From positions 62,001 through 126,000 of the forward strand of contig JAIUOF010000005.1 of assembly GCA_020161355.1 (NCBI GenBank): DNA of 64,000 nt, read 5' to 3'. Below the pieces are notes generated by a model, which was not told where the DNA came from, searched no databases, and worked only from the letters and a program-made list of their open reading frames with translations. Below, in pieces: positions 1 to 7,741 of this stretch. Made by a program: the position numbers and the translations under genes. Positions within the stretch are counted from its first letter, which is position 1; every line of letters starts with the position of its first letter. This DNA comes from Bacteroidota bacterium (GTDB lineage Bacteria; Bacteroidota; Bacteroidia; Cytophagales; Spirosomataceae).

Positions 1-60
1 ACCTTGAGCTACACTCCTGAAAACGTGACCATTAGAAATATTTTTGAACTTTTAAAACTA

Positions 61-1575
61 ATGCGTACTAAAAACATATTATTCTTAATGCTATTGGCCA
101 GCAGTATGATGCTTGGCTGCAATCCGAAAGAAGTTCTTGAACCAGGACTCGACTACCCAGCCTTTGTGGTTATTGATGGGGATACGGTTAAGACACGGGA
201 TGATAAATTAAGGATTAGACAAAAGTTTTCAAATTTTGAAAGTGCTCCTTTGTTTTTAGTGGTTGGAGATACAATAATTGAATATTTTGAACCAGTTTTA
301 CCTAAACCTTCCAGTTTCCCCGCTCCTGAAAAATTAAAAAATAATGATGATATAGATTTAAAATCAAAACCGGTGAGGATGCTGGCTTTAGGCCAAGGTA
401 TATTAACGGGATACAGAGATGGTGGACTTTTTAACGAAGGGATGAAAACCAGTTTGCCCAATCTACTGGCAAATCAAATGGGAATTGAATTTTTCCAGCC
501 TGATTTTGAAAAATACAACTATAATGGTTTTAATAAAAGAGTTTTAACCGATAAAAATTATACAGGTGGACCGGTTCCTAAGTTTAAAATGGTTAGAAAC
601 AATACAGGAATTTTGACAGTAGAACAAGGTAGAAAAGCATTGTTGGCTAAATCCGGAAAAAGTCGAATAGACAATTTTGCGATTTCAGGTGATATATCTA
701 CACTTAATAACACATTTTCAAAAAGATTTTCAGAAACATTTCCTGGTGAAAGCAATTTCTTGAATATATTGAAGTCAAACAAAGCTGATTTTTTGATTTT
801 GGAAGAAGTGTACGAGATTAATTTGGCTAGTAAGGTAAATGTCAAAACTAAGGAATATGTATATGTTGATTTAAGCGGCCCAAGTGGATTTCCTAGACCA
901 AATGGAACGGAGGGATATAGTTTCAAAGTTAGCAATCCTTGGTACGCTCCAGAGATGAGTCGAAGAATTGAGTTTTACATTAAAGCCAAAGAAGCAGGCT
1001 TATTTAACAAAGGTGTGTTAATAAACGCTCCCGATATTGTTGATTTTCCTTATCTTAATTGGGTGAATTTTTCAGATGTTAAGAATGAACTCAAAAAGTA
1101 TGGCTCTGGTAATATTTATTTATTAAGTGATAAAAATCAAAGTGTAGTTGACTGGAATAATGTAAAATATGTGATTCCAACTTCCGAAATAGATTCTTTA
1201 CTTGGAAAGAATGTGAATATTAATCAAAAAAAAGGAATCGACAGAAAAAGACCATTAAGTTCAAGAAATTTTCTAACTGAAATGGATATTAATTCTAATG
1301 GGATTATCGCAAGAAATCAAGAAACACAAGCACTTGCAAAAGAGTTTAATTTTGCTTTGGTTGACTTATTTGCTATATATAAGAAAATTCATGCTGGTAC
1401 ATATGTAAGTGTAGATGGTTTAAAGGTACTTGAGAAAGATTTTTTCTCCTCTGATGGGGTTTTCCCGTCTGCTTATGGTCAGGCTGTTATTGCCAATGAA
1501 ACCATAAAGGCAATCAATAGTCAATATGGACTAAATATTGAGTTCATCAACACCCGCCAGTTTCTTTATCCATAA
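61..1575 (+). CDS. SGNH/GDSL-hydrolase-like lipoprotein, catalytic residues apparently lost
   Basis: A 504-residue lipoprotein if started at the ATG at 61. An in-frame TTG at 4 would only add residues before the signal peptide. The leader ends in a lipobox (MMLGC, Cys20), so it should be anchored in the cell envelope. The body resembles Bacteroidota SGNH/GDSL hydrolases: an ALG-x-x-L-TGYRDGGL block near residue 109 and a terminal DGVFPSAYG...AN block near 465. In active relatives the first block reads GNSL or GDSL with the nucleophilic Ser; here that position (113) is Gly. The last block has Phe468 where canonical enzymes have the catalytic His. I infer a non-enzymatic binding or structural role. 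The family call is moderately sure, the function unknown. Confidence 0.7.
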   Translation: MRTKNILFLMLLASSMMLGCNPKEVLEPGLDYPAFVVIDGDTVKTRDDKLRIRQKFSNFESAPLFLVVGDTIIEYFEPVLPKPSSFPAPEKLKNNDDIDLKSKPVRMLALGQGILTGYRDGGLFNEGMKTSLPNLLANQMGIEFFQPDFEKYNYNGFNKRVLTDKNYTGGPVPKFKMVRNNTGILTVEQGRKALLAKSGKSRIDNFAISGDISTLNNTFSKRFSETFPGESNFLNILKSNKADFLILEEVYEINLASKVNVKTKEYVYVDLSGPSGFPRPNGTEGYSFKVSNPWYAPEMSRRIEFYIKAKEAGLFNKGVLINAPDIVDFPYLNWVNFSDVKNELKKYGSGNIYLLSDKNQSVVDWNNVKYVIPTSEIDSLLGKNVNINQKKGIDRKRPLSSRNFLTEMDINSNGIIARNQETQALAKEFNFALVDLFAIYKKIHAGTYVSVDGLKVLEKDFFSSDGVFPSAYGQAVIANETIKAINSQYGLNIEFINTRQFLYP

Positions 1576-1587
1576 AGTATATTTGTT

Positions 1588-1923
1588 TTAAATTTTCAGG
1601 AAGGCATCTACTTCTTTCTTGAGAATTGGAAGGTGACGAATAAGGATAAACCAAATGTTTTCGGGTTCAATTTCGTCGTAACCATGACTGATTTTGTTAC
1701 GTGTATCTACGATTTTTCTGGCATCAGTCAGAGGAAAATTGCTTTCAATTTTAAGGATTTTATTTACTGCCTCACCTATAATTTCGAGATTCCTTTCGAC
1801 TGCATTTTGTAATAAAATATCTCTCGAATAGCCCTCAAAATCACGGTTTGTGCCCAAAAAAGACTCAATCCGGTTAATCGAAATTTTTACATCAAAAAGA
1901 TATTTCCTAATCTTATCATCCAT
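1588..1923 (-). CDS. hepT: HepT-like ribonuclease toxin (DUF86)
   Basis: A 111-residue all-helical HEPN protein of the HepT/DUF86 family. The RNase motif R-x4-H-x-Y is intact (Arg75, His80, Tyr82, in RNKISHGY). In characterised HepT/MntA systems this toxin is an RNase that is neutralised when the partner nucleotidyltransferase AMPylates the motif tyrosine. The start codon overlaps the end of the upstream antitoxin gene by 8 bases, so the two are translationally coupled. Length is typical for the family. It sits alone with its antitoxin between unrelated genes, as expected of a mobile defence or stability module. Confidence 0.9.
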   Translation of the reverse strand: MDDKIRKYLFDVKISINRIESFLGTNRDFEGYSRDILLQNAVERNLEIIGEAVNKILKIESNFPLTDARKIVDTRNKISHGYDEIEPENIWFILIRHLPILKKEVDAFLKI

Positions 1924-2224
1924 AAATTTTTAATTTCGAATGATTAATCTCTTTTATGAAATAAGGATTTTTCAACGACTTTTCAGAAATTATATCTACC
2001 TCGCGATCCAGCTTATTTTTCAGATTATCGTATAAATTCCAATACAACTCACCTTTTTCGAGAGGGTCTATTTTTTCCTGAAAATTAATAATGAAATCTA
2101 TATCGCTTTCTGAATTGAAGTTTTCGGTCAATACCGAGCCAAACAGAAATGCACTCTCTACCTTGCTTTTTTTGAAAAGCTCAAGTATCTCTGGCAGAAA
2201 GATTTGTACACTCGGATGAATCAT
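1916..2224 (-). CDS. mntA: MntA-like minimal nucleotidyltransferase antitoxin
   Basis: A 102-residue minimal nucleotidyltransferase. The active-site signature GS-x10-D-x-D is present in full (Gly29, Ser30, Asp41, Asp43), followed by the hydrophobic strand FIINF. It is the first gene of a two-gene leftward operon and overlaps hepT by 8 bases. From the family, it uses ATP to AMPylate HepT and so block its RNase activity. All the metal-binding aspartates are present, so it should be active. A spacer of about 77 bases separates it from the DUF5916 gene and presumably holds the promoter. Confidence 0.9.
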   Translation of the reverse strand: MIHPSVQIFLPEILELFKKSKVESAFLFGSVLTENFNSESDIDFIINFQEKIDPLEKGELYWNLYDNLKNKLDREVDIISEKSLKNPYFIKEINHSKLKIYG

Positions 2225-2301
2225 GTTTTGAAAATTTATCTAAAATTATATCAAAAAAGTGATTTACAAAAACTTCAGATTTTTAACGCAAAAATTCATA
2301 T

Positions 2302-4500
2302 CTACACATTCCACCAATAAGTGAATTTCAACACAATCGCACGGTTTTTGGCAAGGAAGCTATCCGCATAGTAGTTATCGGTATAAACCAGATACAGGTC
2401 AGAGGCCGGGCTGTATCGCCACTGAAAGCGGGCGTTTACATTGAAGTTGTTGGTCTGGCTGTTGTACTGCATAAAATTGGTAAAAAACAGCTTGTTGGTA
2501 AAGGTCACATCAATTCTGGGGCCTATCAACCATAGATTATGCTTGCTATTGAGCAGTTTCTCTGATAGCCGCTTGTCGTCCTGAAAGGTCAGTCTGTTGA
2601 GCGAGCTCCTGAATGCCACTGCTACATAAGGCTGAAACCTGTAAGCCAGCTCGCCTTCAAGTCTGAGCCTTTTGCCGTCGGCATAATACCCTCCGTACCG
2701 GGTTTGGAACGAATACGTAAACAGTGCCTGTGGCTTGGAGGCAAAGACCGTTCCCCAGGATTTCCAGCGATGCACCTGCCCAGAGTCAAGCAAATAGCCT
2801 TTGTAGCCAGTCGGGTCAAAGTCGTTGTTGAGCTTTACGTAGTCGGTAGCAGTCCAGATCGAAAACGTAGCCTGAGACCTCAAATTGAGCTTATAACCTA
2901 TCACATTGGTGTTTTCCTGGGTATCAAACAAGCCTTTGTTGAGATACAGTGAAACCATGACATTGGGGCCATGAGAAAGAATTTTGGAGCCTTTCGGGAA
3001 AAACAAATACTCGGCAGTTGGTAAAAAGTAAACATAATTTTTCCTTCGTATAAATCCTACTTCATCGCCAGCCACTTTTCTATCCACATTTTCATAAGTC
3101 ATACCCAGCGTGTATTCTTTACGCAAATAGGCGATATTGACCGAGCTCACATTGTTGTTTTGATTAATATCGGGTGAAAAAGTCTTAAGCCAGAAGGCCT
3201 TTCCCTGCCAGCGGTTGTCGGCTGATGCCAGGTAATATTCCAGGCCGGTGGTGCGGTTGTAGGGAGCAATCTGCAGATTATCAGGGGTTTCTTTTTGTGA
3301 GGAAGACTCCCTGTCCACATAAATACCACCGACATACGAGCGTTTAAAAACCTTTCTTTGCAAAGAAATCACGCTGTACATGGAGCCGGTTTCTCCTTCG
3401 GTGTTTTTGCCTGTGAGCATGTTCATGGCACCCACACGCCAGTTGGAATTGATCTTTCCGCTGATTTTTGAACCGTAATAAATGGGGGCATCGAGACCGA
3501 CCCTTCTGGAAAAAAAAGGACGCAGGTTGGCAGAACCGAAATTGTTGAAAATATCACCGTTTTCGATAAAAAACTGCCTTCTCTCCGGGAAAAATAACTC
3601 AAAACGGTCGAGATTGGTTTGTTGTACGTCCACTTCTACCTGTGAGAAATCAGGCATCACCGTGAGGTCAAGATTGAGCGAGGAGGTAAGCCCCACTTTG
3701 GCATCAAAACCCACGCCCGGGTCAAATTTTGCATCCTTCCCGGTCGAAAAATCTTTGCTGATTCCGGAATAAACAAAAGGTATCAGGCTGATATTGGCTC
3801 CGGGCGAGGGGAGAGGGGTATCCCAAATCAGATTTCCGGTAAACGCCAGAGACGCAGTAGGAAATTGTCGGGGAATGGGTGTCCAGCTTGATTTTTCGGT
3901 GGTTTTAAGGTCCAGTCTGCTGAAATTCAGCCCCCAGCTTTTTGCACCTTCTTTATATCTCAGGGTTTTGAAAGGAATAGCTGCTTCCCAAACCCATTTT
4001 TCATCATCAAAACCAACTTCTGACTGCCATTTATTGTCCCAGCTGAGATTGATCGCACTGCCGTTTGACATGAGTCCATCCCACTGGCCGCCACGGGCAT
4101 TGGATCCAAAAGAGAAGCCGGTGGTGAGATCATTAAATGTATCAAAAAACAATAAGTCGTTGTCATTTCGGCCAAAATTCCAGTCTCTTTTCATCGATTC
4201 GACCATGTTGGAGCCTTTGAAATGATTGTAGTTGATAAACAGCAGATAGAGGTTTTTGTCGTCGTAGGTAAACATCACGTCGGTTTTGACAAAAGCTTTT
4301 GAGGTATCCATTGGCAGCACCTGAAAAAAGTCGGTGGCAATCTGACATTGTTTCCAAACTGCCTCATCGGCTTTTCCGTCAATTTTTATGGATTGGTTGG
4401 TTTTTTTGATATAATAGTTAAAATCATTGTTCTTTTTTTGAGAAAAAGCAATTGATACTGACAGCAATAGCCAGCACGATAAAGTGATTTTTTTGAACAT
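2302..4500 (-). CDS. DUF5916 outer-membrane protein with CBM9-like domain
   Basis: A 732-residue secreted protein. A signal peptide ends near AFSQ (about residue 20). It is followed by a carbohydrate-binding family 9-like beta-sandwich (about 35-230, beginning IKIDGKADEAVW) and then a DUF5916 region with alternating aromatic beta-strands to the C-terminal FTYWWNV. The FFPERRQFFIENGDIF stretch is characteristic of DUF5916. The ending suggests a C-terminal membrane beta-barrel in the outer membrane. Substrate is unknown; members are widespread in Bacteroidota. It is monocistronic, with long spacers on both sides. Confidence 0.85.
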   Translation of the reverse strand: MFKKITLSCWLLLSVSIAFSQKKNNDFNYYIKKTNQSIKIDGKADEAVWKQCQIATDFFQVLPMDTSKAFVKTDVMFTYDDKNLYLLFINYNHFKGSNMVESMKRDWNFGRNDNDLLFFDTFNDLTTGFSFGSNARGGQWDGLMSNGSAINLSWDNKWQSEVGFDDEKWVWEAAIPFKTLRYKEGAKSWGLNFSRLDLKTTEKSSWTPIPRQFPTASLAFTGNLIWDTPLPSPGANISLIPFVYSGISKDFSTGKDAKFDPGVGFDAKVGLTSSLNLDLTVMPDFSQVEVDVQQTNLDRFELFFPERRQFFIENGDIFNNFGSANLRPFFSRRVGLDAPIYYGSKISGKINSNWRVGAMNMLTGKNTEGETGSMYSVISLQRKVFKRSYVGGIYVDRESSSQKETPDNLQIAPYNRTTGLEYYLASADNRWQGKAFWLKTFSPDINQNNNVSSVNIAYLRKEYTLGMTYENVDRKVAGDEVGFIRRKNYVYFLPTAEYLFFPKGSKILSHGPNVMVSLYLNKGLFDTQENTNVIGYKLNLRSQATFSIWTATDYVKLNNDFDPTGYKGYLLDSGQVHRWKSWGTVFASKPQALFTYSFQTRYGGYYADGKRLRLEGELAYRFQPYVAVAFRSSLNRLTFQDDKRLSEKLLNSKHNLWLIGPRIDVTFTNKLFFTNFMQYNSQTNNFNVNARFQWRYSPASDLYLVYTDNYYADSFLAKNRAIVLKFTYWWNV

Positions 4501-4631
4501 TTATAGGGTATTTATTAGTAGTTTTGTCGAAAATTTCAAAAATACAAAAGTAGCTTATTATTCTTAATCAAGGACACACCTTATCTTTTGAATCCCGGAT
4601 TTTATCTACTTTTTTAAAATTATTTAATAAT

Positions 4632-5147
4632 ATGCAAATATCTGATAAAAAAGTAGTTACTATTTCTTACGAATTGTACATCGAAAGTCCTGAAAATGAG
4701 TTTGAAATAGTAGAAGTAGCCGGAGAAGATGCTCCTATGCTTTTCCTGTTCGGACATAGCGGTTTACCCGGAGATTTTGAAAACCAGCTTTCAGGTAAAT
4801 CCGAAGGTGATGAATTTAATTTTGTGTTGGAGCCACAGGCAGGTTTCGGTGAGCTCAACGAGGAAGATATCGCAGATTTTCCTTTGGATATGTTTAAAAT
4901 AGAAGAAGGCGAAGTACCTGCCAATATGCTGGATTTGGGTAACTTTATTCCATTTACCAACGAAGACGGAAGCAAGATTACAGGAAGAGTGCATTCTGTT
5001 GATGACCAGACGGTAAGGATTGATTTTAATCACCCTTTGGCCGGAAAAACGCTTAAATTTGAAGGTAAAGTGTTGAGCATAAGAGAAGCCACCCCTGAAG
5101 AAATCGACCATGGTCATGTGCATGGCGAGGGCGGGCATCATCATTGA
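4632..5147 (+). CDS. slyD: SlyD-like FKBP peptidyl-prolyl isomerase with His-rich tail
   Basis: A 171-residue cytoplasmic FKBP-type prolyl isomerase of the SlyD group. The FKBP core is interrupted by an insert-in-flap chaperone domain (roughly 70-130). The protein ends in a short metal-binding tail, HGHVHGEGGHHH. In E. coli, SlyD binds nickel through such a tail and delivers it to HypB during [NiFe]-hydrogenase maturation. Here the gene converges on hypE with only a terminator between, which supports the same role. It has no signal peptide and the length is normal. Its own promoter must lie in the 131-base spacer to the left, where I saw no clear consensus. Confidence 0.9.
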   Translation: MQISDKKVVTISYELYIESPENEFEIVEVAGEDAPMLFLFGHSGLPGDFENQLSGKSEGDEFNFVLEPQAGFGELNEEDIADFPLDMFKIEEGEVPANMLDLGNFIPFTNEDGSKITGRVHSVDDQTVRIDFNHPLAGKTLKFEGKVLSIREATPEEIDHGHVHGEGGHHH

Positions 5148-5165
5148 TTTTGAAAAAATTATTGG

Positions 5166-5200
5166 AAAAAGGCAGCAGGAATCTTTTCTTCTGCCTTTTT
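5166..5200. terminator. Bidirectional terminator between slyD and hypE
   Basis: The arms AAAAAGGCAG (5166-5175) and CTGCCTTTTT (5191-5200) form a perfect 10-base-pair stem with a 15-base loop. Runs of A and T on the two flanks allow it to end transcription from both sides. It fills the gap between the stops of the convergent genes slyD and hypE. Confidence 0.8.
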
Positions 5201-5202
5201 TC

Positions 5203-6240
5203 TTAACAAATCCTCGGCAGCTGTTCTCCTGTAAGATAGTTAACAACCCTACGCCCGCCGATTTTACTTTTCATGATTACTTTGGAAGGGTGCTCGTCAT
5301 TTACTTCACCAACAATGGCTGCTTCCAGGAAACCGTTTTGATGGAGTTTTTGCACGAATTCATCCGCAATAGATTCTGAAACGATGGCTAGGAATACCCC
5401 TTCGTTGGCCACATAGAGTGGATCGAGTCCCAACATTTCGCAGGCACCTTCCACCTGCTCATCAATTTTGATATTCTTTTGCTCAAGCATATAACCCAGC
5501 TTAGTAATACCGGCTACTTCATTGAGTACCGAAGCGACTCCTCCACGGGTTGCATCTCGTAGAAAATGAATCTCCTCTCCAAAATTATCCAGCATATCGG
5601 TTACCACAAAGTTCAGGTTCCGGGTATCGCTGGCGATGGTGGTTTCAAATTCCAGTCCTTTTCTGTGACTCATGATGGCTATGCCATGTGCTGCAATGGG
5701 ACCACTCAGAATGATTTTATCGCCCAAACCAATCCGATTATGATGGATTTTGGCTTTGGGATGTACTATTCCTACACCACTCGTATTGATAAAAATCTTA
5801 TCACCTTTGCCTTTTTCTACTACTTTGGTGTCACCTGTCACAATTTCAACTCCTGCGTTATCTGCGGCATTTTTGATAGCCACCAATATTTTCCAAAACT
5901 CTCCCATGCTCAGGCCTTCTTCTATGATGAAAGAAAGGGTAAGGTATTTTGCCATAGCCCCGCACATAGCGAGGTCATTAACTGTTCCATTTATTGCAAG
6001 GTCACCTATATTTCCCCCTTCAAAAAACAGCGGAGAGATTACGTAGCTATCAGTACTGATGGCAATTTTTCCGGAAATATCCAAAATGGCACCATCATGC
6101 TGCTGATTCAGTTTGTCATTTTTTAAAATATCAAATACTCCCGACTGCAAGAGCCGCTGGGTGAGTAATCCGCCACTTCCATGCCCAAGTGTGATGACAT
6201 CAAAATCGAATTTTGGCATTGGGCAATCTAAATTGAGCAT
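5203..6240 (-). CDS. hypE: Hydrogenase expression/formation protein HypE
   Basis: A 345-residue AIRS/PurM-superfamily ATPase. In [NiFe]-hydrogenase maturation HypE receives a carbamoyl group from HypF on its C-terminal cysteine and dehydrates it to thiocyanate, the source of the CN ligands. The sequence shows the N-terminal GHGSGG nucleotide-binding motif, the DATRGG motif in the middle, and the obligatory C-terminus PRIC. It is the last gene of the leftward hyp operon, 39 bases after hypD, and is followed by a bidirectional terminator. An internal Met (start at 6219) is an alternative start. Nothing essential is missing. Confidence 0.97.
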   Translation of the reverse strand: MLNLDCPMPKFDFDVITLGHGSGGLLTQRLLQSGVFDILKNDKLNQQHDGAILDISGKIAISTDSYVISPLFFEGGNIGDLAINGTVNDLAMCGAMAKYLTLSFIIEEGLSMGEFWKILVAIKNAADNAGVEIVTGDTKVVEKGKGDKIFINTSGVGIVHPKAKIHHNRIGLGDKIILSGPIAAHGIAIMSHRKGLEFETTIASDTRNLNFVVTDMLDNFGEEIHFLRDATRGGVASVLNEVAGITKLGYMLEQKNIKIDEQVEGACEMLGLDPLYVANEGVFLAIVSESIADEFVQKLHQNGFLEAAIVGEVNDEHPSKVIMKSKIGGRRVVNYLTGEQLPRIC

Positions 6241-6279
6241 ATTGATTTTTTTGAATATATTTAATTCTTCAGTTTTATC

Positions 6280-7368
6280 TTAAACCACCGGCTGATAATG
6301 GTAATAGGCAGCACAGGCTCCTTCGCTACTTACCATTGGAGCACCCAGTGGATGCTCAGGCTTGCATTTATTTCCAAAATGAGGACAATCATGCGGCTTT
6401 TTTAATCCTTTCATGATCTGGCCACTTATACATTCATTGTCAGTCTCGATGGCAGTATTTCCTAAATCAAACTTCAAACGGGCATTGTAGGCTTTATATT
6501 TTTGATTTACATCATAGCCACTTTTTGGTATATGTCCAATTCCCCGCCAGCTACGGTCACTCACCTCAAAAACCGAACTTATGGTGTCCATTGCTTTCGA
6601 ATTACCTTCGGCTTGTACACTCCTTGTGTATTGATTTTCAACCAAGTGTAATCCTTTTTCCAGTTGAGATACGGCCATATATATTCCCTGAAGTAAATCC
6701 ACTGGCTCAAAACCTGTAATCACTATCGGAATTTTATATTTTTCGGCAATTGGAAAGTATTCTTCTGTTCCCATGATGGTACATACATGTCCGGCTGCAA
6801 GGAAGGCATCGATCAGGTTTTCAGGGTCACTCAGAATGGCTTCCATCGCCGGTGGCACCAACACATGCGAGGCCAAAATTGAAAAGTTTTTCACACCCAT
6901 TTTCTCTGCATTTACCACACTGAGAGCATTGGCGGGGGCAGTGGTCTCGAATCCGACCGCAAAAAACACCACTTCTTTATCGGGATTTTGCTGAGCTATC
7001 GAAACAGCTTCCAGAGGCGAATATAAGATTCTTACATCGGCACCTTCGGCTTTGGTTTCCAGCAAACTTTTTTGGGTACCAGGGACCCTCAACATATCTC
7101 CATAGGAACATAGGATAACGTTGGCTTTTTGGCTCAGGGAAATAGCTTCATCGATTATACCAATGGGTGTAACACACACAGGGCAGCCGGGGCCATGTAC
7201 CATTGTGATGTTTTTTGGTAATAATTCAAGAATCCCATTTTTTACCAGACTATGTGTTTGCCCCCCGCAAATCTCCATGATCGTCCATGGACGGGTAGTG
7301 ATTTTGTGCAATTCTTCAATATATTGCTGCACTAGTTCGGGGTCTCTGTATTCGGTAAGAAATTTCAT
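6280..7368 (-). CDS. hypD: Hydrogenase formation protein HypD
   Basis: A 362-residue iron-sulfur protein that, with HypC, forms the scaffold on which Fe(CN)2CO is assembled. Diagnostic motifs are present: CGGQTH near residue 34, GPGCPVC near 59-65, and the C-terminal [4Fe-4S] cysteines (CISGQ, DCPHFG, KCKPEHPLG, GACAAYYHY). Length is normal. It lies after hypC with a 104-base gap that holds a small hairpin, and before hypE, so it probably belongs to the same transcript. Confidence 0.97.
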   Translation of the reverse strand: MKFLTEYRDPELVQQYIEELHKITTRPWTIMEICGGQTHSLVKNGILELLPKNITMVHGPGCPVCVTPIGIIDEAISLSQKANVILCSYGDMLRVPGTQKSLLETKAEGADVRILYSPLEAVSIAQQNPDKEVVFFAVGFETTAPANALSVVNAEKMGVKNFSILASHVLVPPAMEAILSDPENLIDAFLAAGHVCTIMGTEEYFPIAEKYKIPIVITGFEPVDLLQGIYMAVSQLEKGLHLVENQYTRSVQAEGNSKAMDTISSVFEVSDRSWRGIGHIPKSGYDVNQKYKAYNARLKFDLGNTAIETDNECISGQIMKGLKKPHDCPHFGNKCKPEHPLGAPMVSSEGACAAYYHYQPVV

Positions 7369-7401
7369 GTTAAATGATTAAAGTATGAAAATGGGTTGAG
7401 A

Positions 7402-7429
7402 GAATTTTTCACTTCTGAATGTGAAATTC
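7402..7429. other. Small hairpin in the hypC-hypD spacer
   Basis: The arms GAATTTTTCAC and GTGAAATTC can pair with a two-base bulge. The T-run lies on the + strand side, opposite to hyp transcription, so this is not a normal terminator for hypC. It could be an mRNA processing or stability element. Weak evidence. Confidence 0.3.
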
Positions 7430-7472
7430 TTTTTATTTTAGAAGAAAAACTAATTTATCCTTTGTTCTCGAT

Positions 7473-7721
7473 TCACTCATTCAATTCCCCTTCTACTTCC
7501 CCCATTTGGTTGAGATAATTGAATGTGAGTTTTGCTTCTTCCTCATCTACAATACTGATCGCAACACCTACGTGAACGAGCACATAATCATCAATTTTGG
7601 CTTCAGGAAGCATACATAAATTCACGTCTTTTATTATTCCTCCAAATGAAACTTTTCCGGTGCGGAAAGTATCATCCAGCCCTTCTATCGAAACTATTTT
7701 TCCGGGTATCGCCAGGCACAT
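7473..7721 (-). CDS. hypC: Hydrogenase assembly chaperone HypC
   Basis: An 82-residue HypC/HupF-family chaperone. It begins MCLAIPGK, with the essential Cys2 that binds the iron of the Fe(CN)2CO group; the initiator Met must be removed for this. The oligonucleotide-binding-fold body (GGIIKDVNL, YVLVHVGVAI) is typical. HypC forms the complex with HypD and carries the iron group to the hydrogenase large-subunit precursor. It follows hypF by 20 bases in the leftward operon. Confidence 0.96.
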   Translation of the reverse strand: MCLAIPGKIVSIEGLDDTFRTGKVSFGGIIKDVNLCMLPEAKIDDYVLVHVGVAISIVDEEEAKLTFNYLNQMGEVEGELNE

Positions 7722-7741
7722 ATTCTTATATTTTTTTAAAT

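Noticed and set aside
4..60. Upstream extension of the first lipoprotein from a TTG
   Set aside because: It would bury the lipoprotein signal peptide after 19 extra residues.
2704..4225. Several open frames of 80-143 codons on the + strand
   Set aside because: They lie wholly opposite the well-supported DUF5916 gene and show no family features; they are antisense shadows.
5566..6126. 186-codon open frame on the + strand
   Set aside because: Antisense to hypE, which is complete and has its diagnostic C-terminus.
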